A stretch of DNA of 64,000 nt. It comes from Lichenicoccus sp964242335 (GTDB lineage Bacteria; Pseudomonadota; Alphaproteobacteria; Acetobacterales; Acetobacteraceae). Position numbers and translations under genes: made by a program. The DNA is taken from assembly GCA_964242335.1 (NCBI GenBank), contig CAXTAY010000009.1:43956-107955 (forward strand), in the 5' to 3' direction. The notes beneath the pieces were generated by a model. It made no database searches. It saw nothing but the letters and a program-made list of their open reading frames with translations, and had not been told where the DNA came from. Position 1 is the stretch's first letter; each line of letters opens with the position of its first letter. Shown here one piece after another: positions 10,197 through 19,028 of the stretch.

Positions 10197-10841
10197 ATGC
10201 CGATCCCTCCCCACCTCGCCGCCCAGCTGGTCGAACTCGCGCAGGTGCTGCTGATCGACCTCACCCTGGCCGGCGACAACGCGGTGGTCGTGGGCCTCGC
10301 GGTGATCAACCTGCCGAGTCGGGAACGACGTATCGCGATCCTGTTCGGCATCGTCGCCGCGACCGTGATCCGCGTGGCGCTGGCGACGGTGGCGCTGCGG
10401 CTGCTGGCGATCATCGGCCTCACGCTGGCCGGTGGGCTGCTGCTGCTCTGGGTGTGCTGGCGCATGTATCGTGAGCTGCGCGGCCAGCGGCAGAGGCTCG
10501 GGGAGGACGAGGCGCTCGGCCTGGAGAAGCGCGTCGGGCCAGGGGACATGCGCCGGGCGGTGATCCGGATCGTGCTAGCCGACCTGTCGATGAGCCTGGA
10601 CAACATCCTCGCCGTCGCCGGCGCCGCCGGCCAGCATTTGTGGGTGCTGGTCACCGGCCTGGTGTTCTCGGTGCTGCTGATGGGCATCGCCGCCTCGCTG
10701 GTGGCGCGGCTGCTGGAGCGCTATCGGTGGATCGCCTGGCTCGGCCTGCTGGTCGTGCTCGTCGTCTCCGTCGAGCTGATCGCCAAGGGAACCCACCAGG
10801 TGCTGACCGATCCCAGGGTCACCGGCACGGCCGGCAAATAA
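10197..10841 (+). CDS. TerC family integral membrane protein (YjbE type)
   Basis: A 214-residue polytopic membrane protein. Two internally related repeats each carry the TerC acidic membrane motif: LTLAGDNAVVVGLAV near residue 24 and ADLSMSLDNILAVAG near residue 131. About six or seven hydrophobic helices are visible. TerC proteins are linked to tellurite resistance and manganese export; the exact ion is not shown here. The ATG was chosen because it places the first helix normally; the upstream open frame is basic and Arg-rich and looks non-coding. Confidence 0.85.
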   Translation: MPIPPHLAAQLVELAQVLLIDLTLAGDNAVVVGLAVINLPSRERRIAILFGIVAATVIRVALATVALRLLAIIGLTLAGGLLLLWVCWRMYRELRGQRQRLGEDEALGLEKRVGPGDMRRAVIRIVLADLSMSLDNILAVAGAAGQHLWVLVTGLVFSVLLMGIAASLVARLLERYRWIAWLGLLVVLVVSVELIAKGTHQVLTDPRVTGTAGK

Positions 10842-10897
10842 TATCGATCTCGAAAGGGACAGGTTAGAATTCACCCTCCGCGAGCAAGGAGGAAACC

Positions 10898-11836
10898 ATG
10901 AGGGCCGACCTTCTCGACGTGTTCGCGGTCCGGGCGAACCCGCTGCGCTGGCGGCAGCCGGAAGCCGTCGCGAGGGACTGGGTGGAGCACATGCTGGATA
11001 GCGGCGTGCGGCTGCACCTGATCGAGGTGCAGTACGGCGAGCGGCCGTTCCTCTACGCCGACATCGCACACGTGAACCATGTCGGGCTGCGCGCGCGGAC
11101 CTGGTGCTGGTCGAAGGAGAACGCGCTGAACATCGGCATCTCGCGGGTGCCCGACGCGCGCTACATCGCGACCTCCGACAGCGACGTGTTCCACCGCCGC
11201 CCCTCGTGGGCCGTGGAGACGGTGCAGGCGCTGCAGCATTACGACGTGGTGCAGCCCTGGTCGGACGCCTACGACCTCGGGCCGCATGACGAGCACATCC
11301 AGCACCACGTCTCGTTCTGCCGGCAGTATCTGCACGGCCAGCCGGTGAGCCCGCGCGGGCCGAGATGGTGGAAGTTCTCCGGCGGCCCGTACGACTACCC
11401 CCACTCGGGCTATGTCTGGGCCTGGACGCGACAGGCGCTGGACTGGCTGGGCGGCCTGTTCGAGGTCGGCGGCATGGGCTCGGGCGACCACCACATGGCG
11501 CTGGCGCTGGCCGGCCAGGGTGCAGCCTCGCTGCCCGGCGGCTGCTCCACCGCCTATCGCGACCACGTGCTGCGCTGGCAGGCGCGGGCGCGGACGCACA
11601 TCAACGGCAACATCGGCTACGTCCCCGGCACCGTCGAGCACCGCTTCCACGGCCGCAAGGATGATCGCGGCTACCTGAGCCGCTGGGACATGTTCATCCG
11701 GCACGGCTTCGATCCGGAGACCGACCTCAAGCGCAACACGCACGGCGTGTTCGAGTGGACCGGCAACAAGCCGGAACTGCGGCGCGAGTTCGACCTCTAC
11801 CTGCGCAGCCGCAACGAGGACGTGAACGCGCTCTGA
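10898..11836 (+). CDS. Glycosyltransferase-like protein (GT-A-like, unassigned)
   Basis: A soluble 312-residue protein that I read as a GT-A-type glycosyltransferase: a DSDVF segment near residue 93 resembles the metal-binding D-x-D motif, preceded by NALNIGIS and followed by GSGDHHMALA near residue 199, a layout seen in nucleotide-sugar transferases. Trp, His and Tyr are unusually common. Similar proteins occur in phages and as strays in bacterial chromosomes (from memory). A strong AAGGAGG site sits five bases before the ATG. No sugar-pathway partner is adjacent, so substrate is unknown. Confidence 0.6.
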   Translation: MRADLLDVFAVRANPLRWRQPEAVARDWVEHMLDSGVRLHLIEVQYGERPFLYADIAHVNHVGLRARTWCWSKENALNIGISRVPDARYIATSDSDVFHRRPSWAVETVQALQHYDVVQPWSDAYDLGPHDEHIQHHVSFCRQYLHGQPVSPRGPRWWKFSGGPYDYPHSGYVWAWTRQALDWLGGLFEVGGMGSGDHHMALALAGQGAASLPGGCSTAYRDHVLRWQARARTHINGNIGYVPGTVEHRFHGRKDDRGYLSRWDMFIRHGFDPETDLKRNTHGVFEWTGNKPELRREFDLYLRSRNEDVNAL

Positions 11837-11845
11837 GGCGACGCC

Positions 11846-13621
11846 TCATTCGCCGATCGCGGCCGCCCCGGGGTGCCGGCGATCGATGCCGCCGAACACG
11901 CGGTTGCCGTCGGTAGCGGCGACGCCGAGCGCCGGCCCGCCGACCAGGATGCCCTGGGCGGAACCCCACGGCTCGTGCTGCCTGAACACGTAGCCCTCGG
12001 CGGTCAGCGTCCTGATCGTGGCGTCCGAGAGCGCGCCGGGCTCGACCCACACCGTCTGCGGCGTCCACTGCTCGTGGATGCGCCCGTCATCGATCGCCTG
12101 CTGGATGGTGCGGCCGTAATCGACCACGCCGAGGATCGCCGACAGGGTGATGGTCGGGATCAGCGAACCGCCGGGCGAGCCGATCACCATCACCGCACGC
12201 CCGTGCCGGGACAGGATGGTCGGCGACATCGACGACAGCGGCGTCTTGCCGGGCTGCACCGCGTTCGCGGCACTGCCGACGATGCCGAACATGTTGGGGA
12301 CACCGACCTTGGTGGCGAAATCGTCCATCTCGTCGTTCAGGGTGATGCCGGTGCCGGGCGCCACCACCTGCGCGCCGAACCAGCCGTTCAGCGTGTAGGT
12401 GACCGCGACCGCGCGGCCCTGGCGGTCGATGATCGAGTAGTGCGTGGTCTCCTGCTTCTCTTCCTGGCGCGGCATCAGCGCGGCCGACGAGACTGCGTGA
12501 TCCGCAGGCGTCTCCTGGCGCACGGCGGCGGCGTAGGCGGGATCGATCAGCCGCTTCACCGGATCGTGGACGAACGCCGGGTCGCCCAGGCCCTGGCGGT
12601 CGGCATAGGCGCGGCGCATCGCCTCGATCTCGTGCTGGATCGCGGCGGTGCTGTGGAAACCCAGGCCGCGCATGTCGTAGCCGGACAGGATGTTGAGGAT
12701 CTCGCACAGTGCGACGCCGCCGCCCGAGGGAGGCGGTGCGGTGTCGACGTGCAGGCCGCGATAGCTGCACGACAGGGTGGGCAGGATGCGGACCCGGTAG
12801 GCGGCGAAGTCGCGCGCGGCCAGGATGCCGTCGCCGTGGCGGCTGGCGGCGACGATGGCGTGCGCGATCGGCCCGTCATAGAACGCCGCCGCGCCGTGCC
12901 GGCTGATCGCCTGCAGGCTGCTCGCGAGGTCGGTCTGCACCAGGCGATCGCCCGGCTGCAGCGGCGTGCCGTCCGGGCGCAGGAAGATGCGGGACGAGGC
13001 CGGGTCGGCCTTGAAGCCGTCGGTGCTGGTGTGCAGGAGTGCGGCGTCGCCCTCACCGAGCACGAAGCCGTCGCGGGCGAGCGCGATCGCCGGCGCCATC
13101 ACCCGGGCGCGCGGCAGGCTGCCGTATGCGCGCAGCACCGTCTCCATGCCGGCCACCGTGCCCGGCACGCCGACCGCCTTCCAGCCATGCAGCGACAGGC
13201 CATGCACGACCTGGCCCTGGCGGTCCTGGAACATCGTCTCGGTGGCGGCGAGCGGCGCGTGCTCGCGGAAATCGATGAACACCGCGTGGCCGTCCGGCTG
13301 CAGCAGCGTCATGAAGCCGCCGCCGCCGATATTGCCGGCAGCCGGATACACCACCGCCAGCGCGTAGGCGACCGCGACCGCGGCATCGACCGCGTTGCCG
13401 CCATCGGCCAGGATCTTCGCGCCGACGGCGGAGGCGAGCGACTGCGCGGTGACCACCATACCGTGCCTGGCCGCGACCGGTGCCGCCGCATCGGCGGCCT
13501 GGGCCGCGCCCGCGACCGCCAGCGGATCGGCGGCAGCGGCGTCAGCAACACCGCCGACGGCGAGCAGGCAGCCGGACAGCGCCAGCGCGGCCAGCCGCAC
13601 GGCACCGGTAGTCCCGCCCAT
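11846..13621 (-). CDS. ggt: Gamma-glutamyltransferase
   Basis: A 591-residue periplasmic proenzyme that splits gamma-glutamyl bonds of glutathione. A signal peptide covers about residues 1-30. The autoprocessing site is ETTHYSIID with the nucleophile Thr at about residue 392, giving a large and a small subunit; TYTLNGWFGA, the MDDFATK segment and KTPLSSMSPT plus GSPGGS of the small subunit are all present. The ATG is chosen because it starts the signal peptide; the frame upstream overlaps map. It follows map by five bases on the same strand. Confidence 0.93.
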   Translation of the reverse strand: MGGTTGAVRLAALALSGCLLAVGGVADAAAADPLAVAGAAQAADAAAPVAARHGMVVTAQSLASAVGAKILADGGNAVDAAVAVAYALAVVYPAAGNIGGGGFMTLLQPDGHAVFIDFREHAPLAATETMFQDRQGQVVHGLSLHGWKAVGVPGTVAGMETVLRAYGSLPRARVMAPAIALARDGFVLGEGDAALLHTSTDGFKADPASSRIFLRPDGTPLQPGDRLVQTDLASSLQAISRHGAAAFYDGPIAHAIVAASRHGDGILAARDFAAYRVRILPTLSCSYRGLHVDTAPPPSGGGVALCEILNILSGYDMRGLGFHSTAAIQHEIEAMRRAYADRQGLGDPAFVHDPVKRLIDPAYAAAVRQETPADHAVSSAALMPRQEEKQETTHYSIIDRQGRAVAVTYTLNGWFGAQVVAPGTGITLNDEMDDFATKVGVPNMFGIVGSAANAVQPGKTPLSSMSPTILSRHGRAVMVIGSPGGSLIPTITLSAILGVVDYGRTIQQAIDDGRIHEQWTPQTVWVEPGALSDATIRTLTAEGYVFRQHEPWGSAQGILVGGPALGVAATDGNRVFGGIDRRHPGAAAIGE

Positions 13622-13626
13622 ACGAC

Positions 13627-14436
13627 TCAGGCGGCTTGCTGATATGGCGGCTTGTGCAGACCTGCCGGTGAGAGGGTGAAAATCTCGCATCCGTCCTCCG
13701 TGACGCCGACCATGTGCTCGAACTGAGCCGACAGGCTGCGGTCACGGGTGACGGCTGTCCAGCCGTCGTCGAGAATCTTCACGTCCGGACGGCCTGCATT
13801 CACCATCGGCTCGATGGTGAAGAACATGCCGGCCTGCAGCACGGTGCCCTGCCCGGCCTTGCCGAAATGCAGGATGTTGGGCGCCTCGTGGAAGCGCTGG
13901 CCGATGCCGTGGCCGCAGAAGTCGCGCACCACGGAGAAGCGCTGCTGCTCGACGAAGCCCTGTATGGCGTGGCCCAGGTCGCCGAGCGTGCGGCCGGGCC
14001 GCACCGCGGCGAGGCCGCGCTGCAGCGCCTCGTAGGTCACCTCGATCAGCATCGCCGCACGACGCGGGATCGGGTCGACCACGTACATGCGGCTGCTGTC
14101 GCCGAACCAGCCATCGAGGATGGAGGTGACGTCGATGTTGAGGATGTCGCCCTCCTGCAGCCGGCGTTCGCCGGGGATGCCGTGACAGACGACGTGGTTG
14201 ATCGAGATGCAGGAGGATTTCGGGTAGCCGCGATAGTTCAGGGTCGCCGGGATCGCGCCGTGATCGAGAGTGAACTCGTGGATTAGCCGGTCGAGCTCGC
14301 CGGTGGTGACGCCGTGGCGGACGTGCGGCGCGATCATGTCGAGGGTCAGTGCCGCGAGCCGGCCCGCCGCGCGCATCCCCTCGAAATGTTCGCTCGGATG
14401 CAGGATGATATGCCTGCCGTCCGTCTCACCGTCCAT
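13627..14436 (-). CDS. map: Methionine aminopeptidase, type I
   Basis: Removes the initiator methionine from new proteins. The 269-residue protein carries all expected metal ligands of the pita-bread fold: His in VCHGIPG, two Asp in NIDVTSILDGWFGDSSR, His in GHGIGQRFHEAPN, Glu in FTIEPMVN and Glu in QFEHMVGVTEDG. No SH3-like N-terminal extension is present, as in bacterial type Ia enzymes. It lies between dacA and ggt in a leftward run. Confidence 0.95.
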   Translation of the reverse strand: MDGETDGRHIILHPSEHFEGMRAAGRLAALTLDMIAPHVRHGVTTGELDRLIHEFTLDHGAIPATLNYRGYPKSSCISINHVVCHGIPGERRLQEGDILNIDVTSILDGWFGDSSRMYVVDPIPRRAAMLIEVTYEALQRGLAAVRPGRTLGDLGHAIQGFVEQQRFSVVRDFCGHGIGQRFHEAPNILHFGKAGQGTVLQAGMFFTIEPMVNAGRPDVKILDDGWTAVTRDRSLSAQFEHMVGVTEDGCEIFTLSPAGLHKPPYQQAA

Positions 14437-14530
14437 GGCATGCCCTCCTGCGCCTCATGCAGCCGCCCTGGGCAAGAAAATGAGCGGCCGGATGCGGTAA
14501 AGCAAGGGCGGGAGCGGGGCGAGCGACGCG

Positions 14531-15679
14531 TCAGGCGTCCCGATCGGCTCCGGCGTCGGCGGCGCTGGTCAGGCGGACGCGGACAGGGCGATGGACGTGC
14601 GCCAGCACACGGCGGAGCCGCGCCCCGGCGAAGTGCATCAGCCGCTCGCCGCGCCCGACATGGATGGTGGCCATGGTCAGGTGCACCGCGCGCAGACGCA
14701 GGCCGCGATGCAGGTGATGCCGGCCGCGCCAGACCGGCTCGGCCACCGCGGCCGGAGCGGCGTCGTCGGAGACCAGGGTCATCGCGTGGGCGCGGCGGCC
14801 GGGTGCGCGCGGGAGCGCCGGGCGCGCCATGATCGGCACCCCCTCCTGCTGGAAGCCGGCATCGAGCAGGTTGGCCATCATCGCGGTGCGCTGCGGGTTG
14901 CTGCGGGCGCCGAGCAGCACGGCGATCAGCCGCACGTTGCCTCTCACGGCGGAGGAGACCAGGTTGTGCCCGGCATCGGCGGTGTAGCCGGTCTTCAGGC
15001 CGTCGGCGCCGGGGTAGAGACGCAGCATCGGATCGTGGTTGCCGATGGTGCGGCCGTGGAACATGAAGGCCGGCACCGCGAAGTAGTGATACTGGTCGGG
15101 GAAGTCGCGGATCAGGTGGCGTGCGAGGGCGGCGAAGTCGCGGGCGGTGGAGACCTGCTCCGGGTCCGGCAGGCCGGAGGCGTTGCGGAACGTCGTGTTG
15201 CTCATGCCGAGCAGGCGCGCCTGCTGGGTCATGATCTGGCCGAAACGATGCTCGTCGCCGGAGGCGAGCATCTCGCCGAGCGCGCAGGCGGCGTCGTTCG
15301 CCGACTTGGTGACCAGCGCCAGGATCGCCTGTTCGACCGTCACGTAGGTGCCCGGGACCAGCCCGAGCTTGGAGGGCTCCATCGAGGCGGCGTGGGCGGA
15401 CACCGGAACCGCCTGATCCAGGGCGATGTGGTTGTCGCGCAGCGCCTGGAACGCGAGGTAGAGCGTCATCAGCTTGGTCAGGCTGGCCGGAAAGCGCTGC
15501 AGGTCCTGGTTGTACTGCTGCAGCACCTGGCCGCTGTTGGCGTCCATCACGAAGGAGCTGACCTGGCCGACGTACTGCGCCTGCGCCGGCCGGGCGGCGA
15601 GGCTCGCGATGCCGCAGCCCCCGAGGCCCACCAGCAGCAGCCGCATGGGCCAGCCGTCGGCAATTCGTTTCGACGTCAT
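14531..15679 (-). CDS. dacA: D-alanyl-D-alanine carboxypeptidase (peptidase S11, PBP5/6-like)
   Basis: A 382-residue exported penicillin-binding protein that trims the terminal D-Ala of peptidoglycan pentapeptides. Signal peptide to about residue 35 (AQA-Q), then the three active-site motifs: SLTK at 66-69, SAN at 126-128 and KTG at 229-231. The C-terminal part is Arg- and His-rich and lacks a clear PBP5 C-terminal amphipathic anchor, so it may be soluble in the periplasm. A GAGGAG site precedes the ATG. map and ggt follow downstream. Confidence 0.93.
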   Translation of the reverse strand: MTSKRIADGWPMRLLLVGLGGCGIASLAARPAQAQYVGQVSSFVMDANSGQVLQQYNQDLQRFPASLTKLMTLYLAFQALRDNHIALDQAVPVSAHAASMEPSKLGLVPGTYVTVEQAILALVTKSANDAACALGEMLASGDEHRFGQIMTQQARLLGMSNTTFRNASGLPDPEQVSTARDFAALARHLIRDFPDQYHYFAVPAFMFHGRTIGNHDPMLRLYPGADGLKTGYTADAGHNLVSSAVRGNVRLIAVLLGARSNPQRTAMMANLLDAGFQQEGVPIMARPALPRAPGRRAHAMTLVSDDAAPAAVAEPVWRGRHHLHRGLRLRAVHLTMATIHVGRGERLMHFAGARLRRVLAHVHRPVRVRLTSAADAGADRDA

Positions 15680-16032
15680 CTCGAACTCCTCACGCCCCAA
15701 TCTGGACGCCCCGCCTGGACGCCGCGCCTGGCAAACCTCGTCGCGAGCGACGTCCTGACCCATGCTGCCGCCGATCCGGTGAGGCCGCAGCATGGTGACC
15801 TCGCTTTGGCGTGATCGAGGCAAGCTAACGACTCCGCAAGCGGCGCGTCCAGAAGATTCTCGTCCAATCTTAAGGACTTGGGACGGTTTTGTTGAACTGT
15901 GGCCGGATCGCCGGATAGACTGTTTTGATGCCGACGTCGCCGAACCAGCCCGCGCGATCCGCCTGCGCCGCCGCCGGCGCGGCCATCCGCGCGCTTGCGC
16001 AACCGGCCGCGATACCCCATCTCCGCGCCAGC
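15680..16032. other. Intergenic region between dacA and clpS
   Basis: A 353-base divergent spacer. It holds the ribosome-binding site of dacA at its left edge and a candidate promoter for clpS around 15892-15921. An open frame running into clpS from 15925 is Ala-rich and has no resemblance to the ClpS N-terminus, so it is treated as leader. Nothing else is recognised. Confidence 0.5.
15892..15921 (+). promoter_or_regulatory. Candidate sigma-70 promoter for clpS
   Basis: TTGAAC (15892-15897) and TAGACT (15916-15921), each four of six to consensus, with an 18-base spacer, in the AT-richer part of the dacA-clpS spacer. It would give a leader of about 100 bases before the clpS ATG. Seen by eye only. 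Confidence 0.3.
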
Positions 16033-16401
16033 ATGAGTGATCCCGACAAGAGCGGACCGCCCGGACCCACCAACCCTGGCGGCACCGGAGACGACTCCAA
16101 CACCGGTCCGAACACCGGCGTGGTGGTGAAGGCGCGGCCGCGCACGCGCAAGCCCGCGATGTACAAGGTCCTGATGCTCAACGACGACTACACGCCGATG
16201 GAGTTCGTCGTGCATGTGCTGGAGCGCTTCTTCCAGAAGAACCGCGACGAGGCGACGCGGATCATGCTGCACGTGCACAAGCGCGGCGTCGGCGTCTGCG
16301 GCGTGTTCACCTACGAGGTCGCGGAGACCAAGGTCACCCAGGTGATGGACCTGGCACGGCAGAACCAGCACCCGCTGCAATGCACGATCGAGAAGGACTG
16401 A
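16033..16401 (+). CDS. clpS: ATP-dependent Clp protease adaptor ClpS
   Basis: A 122-residue adaptor that delivers N-degron substrates to ClpA. After a flexible Gly/Pro-rich N-terminus (residues 1-40) the ClpS fold begins: MYKVLMLNDDYTPMEFVVHVLERFF with the Asn-Asp-Asp recognition loop, then RIMLHVHKRGVGVCGVFTYEVAETKV. The ATG at 16033 gives MSDPDKSG and the usual length. It lies directly upstream of clpA but is separated from it by a terminator-like hairpin. Confidence 0.94.
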   Translation: MSDPDKSGPPGPTNPGGTGDDSNTGPNTGVVVKARPRTRKPAMYKVLMLNDDYTPMEFVVHVLERFFQKNRDEATRIMLHVHKRGVGVCGVFTYEVAETKVTQVMDLARQNQHPLQCTIEKD

Positions 16402-16420
16402 TCGCCCTTCGCCCTTCCCG

Positions 16421-16438
16421 GGGAAGCTGATGCTTCCC
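16421..16438. other. Perfect 7-bp hairpin after clpS
   Basis: GGGAAGC and GCTTCCC pair perfectly around the loop TGAT, 20 bases after the clpS stop. No T-run follows, so it may be an RNA-stabilising stem rather than a terminator by itself. Confidence 0.35.
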
Positions 16439-16451
16439 ATATCGTCGGTCA

Positions 16452-16475
16452 CGCCCACGTTCATGGGCGCGTTTT
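16452..16475 (+). terminator. Rho-independent-like terminator between clpS and clpA
   Basis: CGCCCA (16452-16457) pairs with TGGGCG (16464-16469) around the loop CGTTCA, followed by CGTTTT. The weak stem plus short T-run after clpS suggests that at least part of the clpS transcript stops before clpA, which then has its own AAGGAG site. Confidence 0.5.
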
Positions 16476-16580
16476 CTCTGGCCTTCGCTGCGAAACCCCC
16501 CAAAGATGCTTCCTGAACCGGCGTCAGGACCATCTCCTTCGGGAGCTGCCGGCTCGGGCTGATCGGAAGGAGCGTCATCT

Positions 16581-18570
16581 ATGTTGTCTCGCAACCTTGA
16601 ACAGACGCTCCACCGCGCCCTTTCGCTCGCGGGCGAGCGTCGGCACGAGTACGCGACTCTCGAGCATCTGCTGCTGGGTCTGGTCGATGACGGCGATGCC
16701 GCCACCGTGCTGCGCGCCTGCGGCGTCGACCTCGACAAGATCCGCACCGACCTGACCGAGTTCCTCGACAAGGATCTCGCCGGTCTCGCTTCCGATCGCG
16801 CCACCGAACCGAAGCCCACCGCGGCGTTCCAGCGCGTGGTGCAGCGTGCCGCGATCCACGTGCAGTCCTCCGGCCGCGACGAGGTCACCGGCGCCAACGT
16901 GCTGGTGGCGCTGTTCTCCGAGCGCGAGAGCCACGCGGTGTATTTCCTGCAGCTGCAGGACATGACGCGCCTGGACGCCGTCAACTTCATCTCGCACGGC
17001 ATCGCCAAGGCGCCGGGACGCGCCACGCAGCGTCCGGTCGCGGGCGCCTCCGGCAATGACGGCTCGGAGGAGCGCGAGGAGCGCGGCCGCACCGGCAAGA
17101 ACCAGGACGGGCTGTCGGCGTACTGCGTCAACCTCAACAAGAAGGCGCAGGCCGGCAAGATCGACCCGCTGATCGGTCGCGACCAGGAGATCGAGCGCAC
17201 CATCCAGATCCTGTGCCGGCGCACCAAGAACAACCCGCTCTACGTGGGCGATCCGGGCGTCGGCAAGACCGCGATCGCCGAGGGCCTGGCCAAGCGCATC
17301 GTCGAGGGCGACGTGCCGGAGGTGCTGGCGAAGTCCACCATCTACGCGCTCGACATGGGGGCGAGAAGGACCGCGCGCTGGTGCGGCGGTTCCAGAAGAT
17401 CGACGTCAACGAGCCCTCGGTCGAGGACGCGGTCAAGATCCTGCGCGGGCTCAAGGCGAACTACGAGAAGCACCACAAGGTGCGCTACACCGAGGAGGCG
17501 ATCCGCGCCTCGGTCGAGCTCGCCGCCAAGTACATCCACGACCGCAAGCTGCCGGACAAGGCGATCGACGTGATCGACGAGGTCGGCGCGTCGCGCATGC
17601 TGCTGCCCGAGGGCAAGCGCCGCAAGACGGTGACGCTGCGCGACGTCGAGGAGATCGTCGCCAAGATCGCCCGCATCCCGCCCAAGAGCGTGTCCGCCGA
17701 CGACAAGGAGACGCTGCGCTCGCTGGAGCGCGACCTCAAGGCGATGGTGTTCGGCCAGGACCGTGCGATCGAGGCGCTCTCGGCGGCGATCAAGCTGTCG
17801 CGCGCCGGCCTGCGCGACGCCGAGAAGCCGATCGGCAACTACCTGTTCTCCGGCNNNNNNNNNNNNNNNNNNNNNNNNNNNNNNNNNNNNNNNNNNNNNN
17901 NNNNNNNNNNATCGACCAGCACCCGCACGCGGTGCTGCTGCTCGACGAGATCGAGAAGGCGCACCAGGATCTCTACAACATCCTGCTGCAGGTCATGGAT
18001 CACGGCAAGCTCACCGACCACAACGGCAAGACGGTGGATTTCCGCAACGTCATCCTGATCATGACCACCAATGCCGGTGCCGCCGACCTCACCCGCGAGG
18101 CGATCGGCTTCGGCCGCGATAGCCGCTCGGGCGAGGACGAGGAGGCGATCAAGCGCATGTTCACGCCGGAGTTCCGCAACCGGCTCGACGCCACCATCCC
18201 GTTCGCCGGCCTGACCCCGGAGATCGTGGCGCAGGTGGTCGAGAAGTTCGTCCTGCAGCTCGAGGCGCAGCTCGCCGACCGCAACGTCACCATCGAGCTG
18301 TCCTCGGCCGCCAAGGAGTGGCTGGCGGAGCGCGGCTACGACCGGCTCTACGGCGCCCGGCCGCTTGCCCGGGTGATCCAGGAGTACATCAAGAAGCCGC
18401 TGGCGGAGGAGCTGCTGTTCGGTCGCCTGGTCAAGGGCGGGGCGGTCAAGGTGAGCCTGCGCGACGGCAAGCTCGCGTTCGACTATGTCGAGGCGGCGGC
18501 GAGTGCGGCACCCACCGAGAGCGACGGCGACGAGGGTGGCTCCGAGCGCGAGTCCGAGACCGCCCAGTAG
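16581..18570 (+). CDS. clpA: ATP-dependent Clp protease ATP-binding subunit ClpA (broken in this sequence)
   Basis: AAA+ unfoldase that feeds ClpP, with ClpS as adaptor. The N-domain (LEHLLLGLV repeats, residues 1-140) and first Walker A (GDPGVGKT, near 223-230) are intact. At 17360 the frame jumps from DMG straight to EKDRALVRRFQK: compared with E. coli ClpA about 80 residues are absent, including the Walker B FIDEIHT of domain 1. A 56-N gap at 17855-17910 then replaces the second Walker A region (about 58 residues expected), and the frame changes again before HPHAVLLLDEIEKAHQ. The coding sequence therefore runs through three frames. The C-terminal domain is intact. I infer assembly loss rather than a real mutation, since flanks are fully conserved. 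Confidence 0.85.
17855..17910. other. Assembly gap (56 N) inside clpA
   Basis: A run of 56 Ns between NYLFSG and IDQHPHAV of ClpA. Homology predicts about 174 missing bases (PTGVGKT through LLTDA), so the gap length is not true to size and downstream coordinates are offset relative to the real chromosome. Confidence 0.98.
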
Positions 18571-18573
18571 CAG

Positions 18574-18605
18574 CCGGTCGGTCGGTCCCTTCCGGGGCCG
18601 ACCGG
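18574..18605. terminator. Hairpin after clpA, possible terminator
   Basis: CCGGTCGG (18574-18581) pairs perfectly with CCGACCGG (18598-18605), starting four bases after the clpA stop and ending just before the convergent small gene. There is no T-run, so it could serve both directions weakly or depend on Rho. Confidence 0.4.
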
Positions 18606-18606
18606 A

Positions 18607-18876
18607 TCAGTGCGCCGCGGGGCTCGACGGCGGCGGTACTGCCGGCGCGGCGCGATGCTTCGGGGCTTTCGCCGGTCGGTGCGCGTAGGCACGGCGCATG
18701 GCGCCGGGCTGATTGATCGGCGCCGCGTTGGGAGGCGTCGACAACGCCTGGCTGGGTCCGGTTCCGGCAGCACCCTCGGCGGTCTGTGCGCCTGCGGCCG
18801 ATGGCAGCCACGCCACCGCCGCGCCCAGCATCGCGGCGAGGAGCAGTGGCCGGCGGTCCGAAGATGCGATCGTCAT
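18607..18876 (-). CDS. Small exported Ala/Pro-rich protein
   Basis: An 89-residue frame from ATG (a GTG one codon earlier is possible) with a clear signal peptide, cleavage near AGAQT, followed by a low-complexity Ala/Pro/His-rich tail ending PPSSPAAH. No family is recognised. It converges on clpA and is divergent from the YihY gene. The composition could also be chance in GC-rich DNA, but the well-formed signal peptide argues for a real gene. Confidence 0.5.
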   Translation of the reverse strand: MTIASSDRRPLLLAAMLGAAVAWLPSAAGAQTAEGAAGTGPSQALSTPPNAAPINQPGAMRRAYAHRPAKAPKHRAAPAVPPPSSPAAH

Positions 18877-19028
18877 CACGCTGTTCCTGCAGGTGAAGAG
18901 TGGGCGTGACGGCAGGCTACGACGTTCGGGTGTGCGAGGTAAGCCTCGTCACCGTCCGGGTGCGGATGTCGGCAACCCGATGCTGGCGACATCGTTGCCT
19001 GATCTCATCGATGCGACGGGGATCCGGC

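Noticed and set aside
16581..18570. clpA as a true pseudogene
   Set aside because: Everything outside the two gaps is fully conserved and an N gap is in the same gene, so sequence loss in assembly is the simpler reading.
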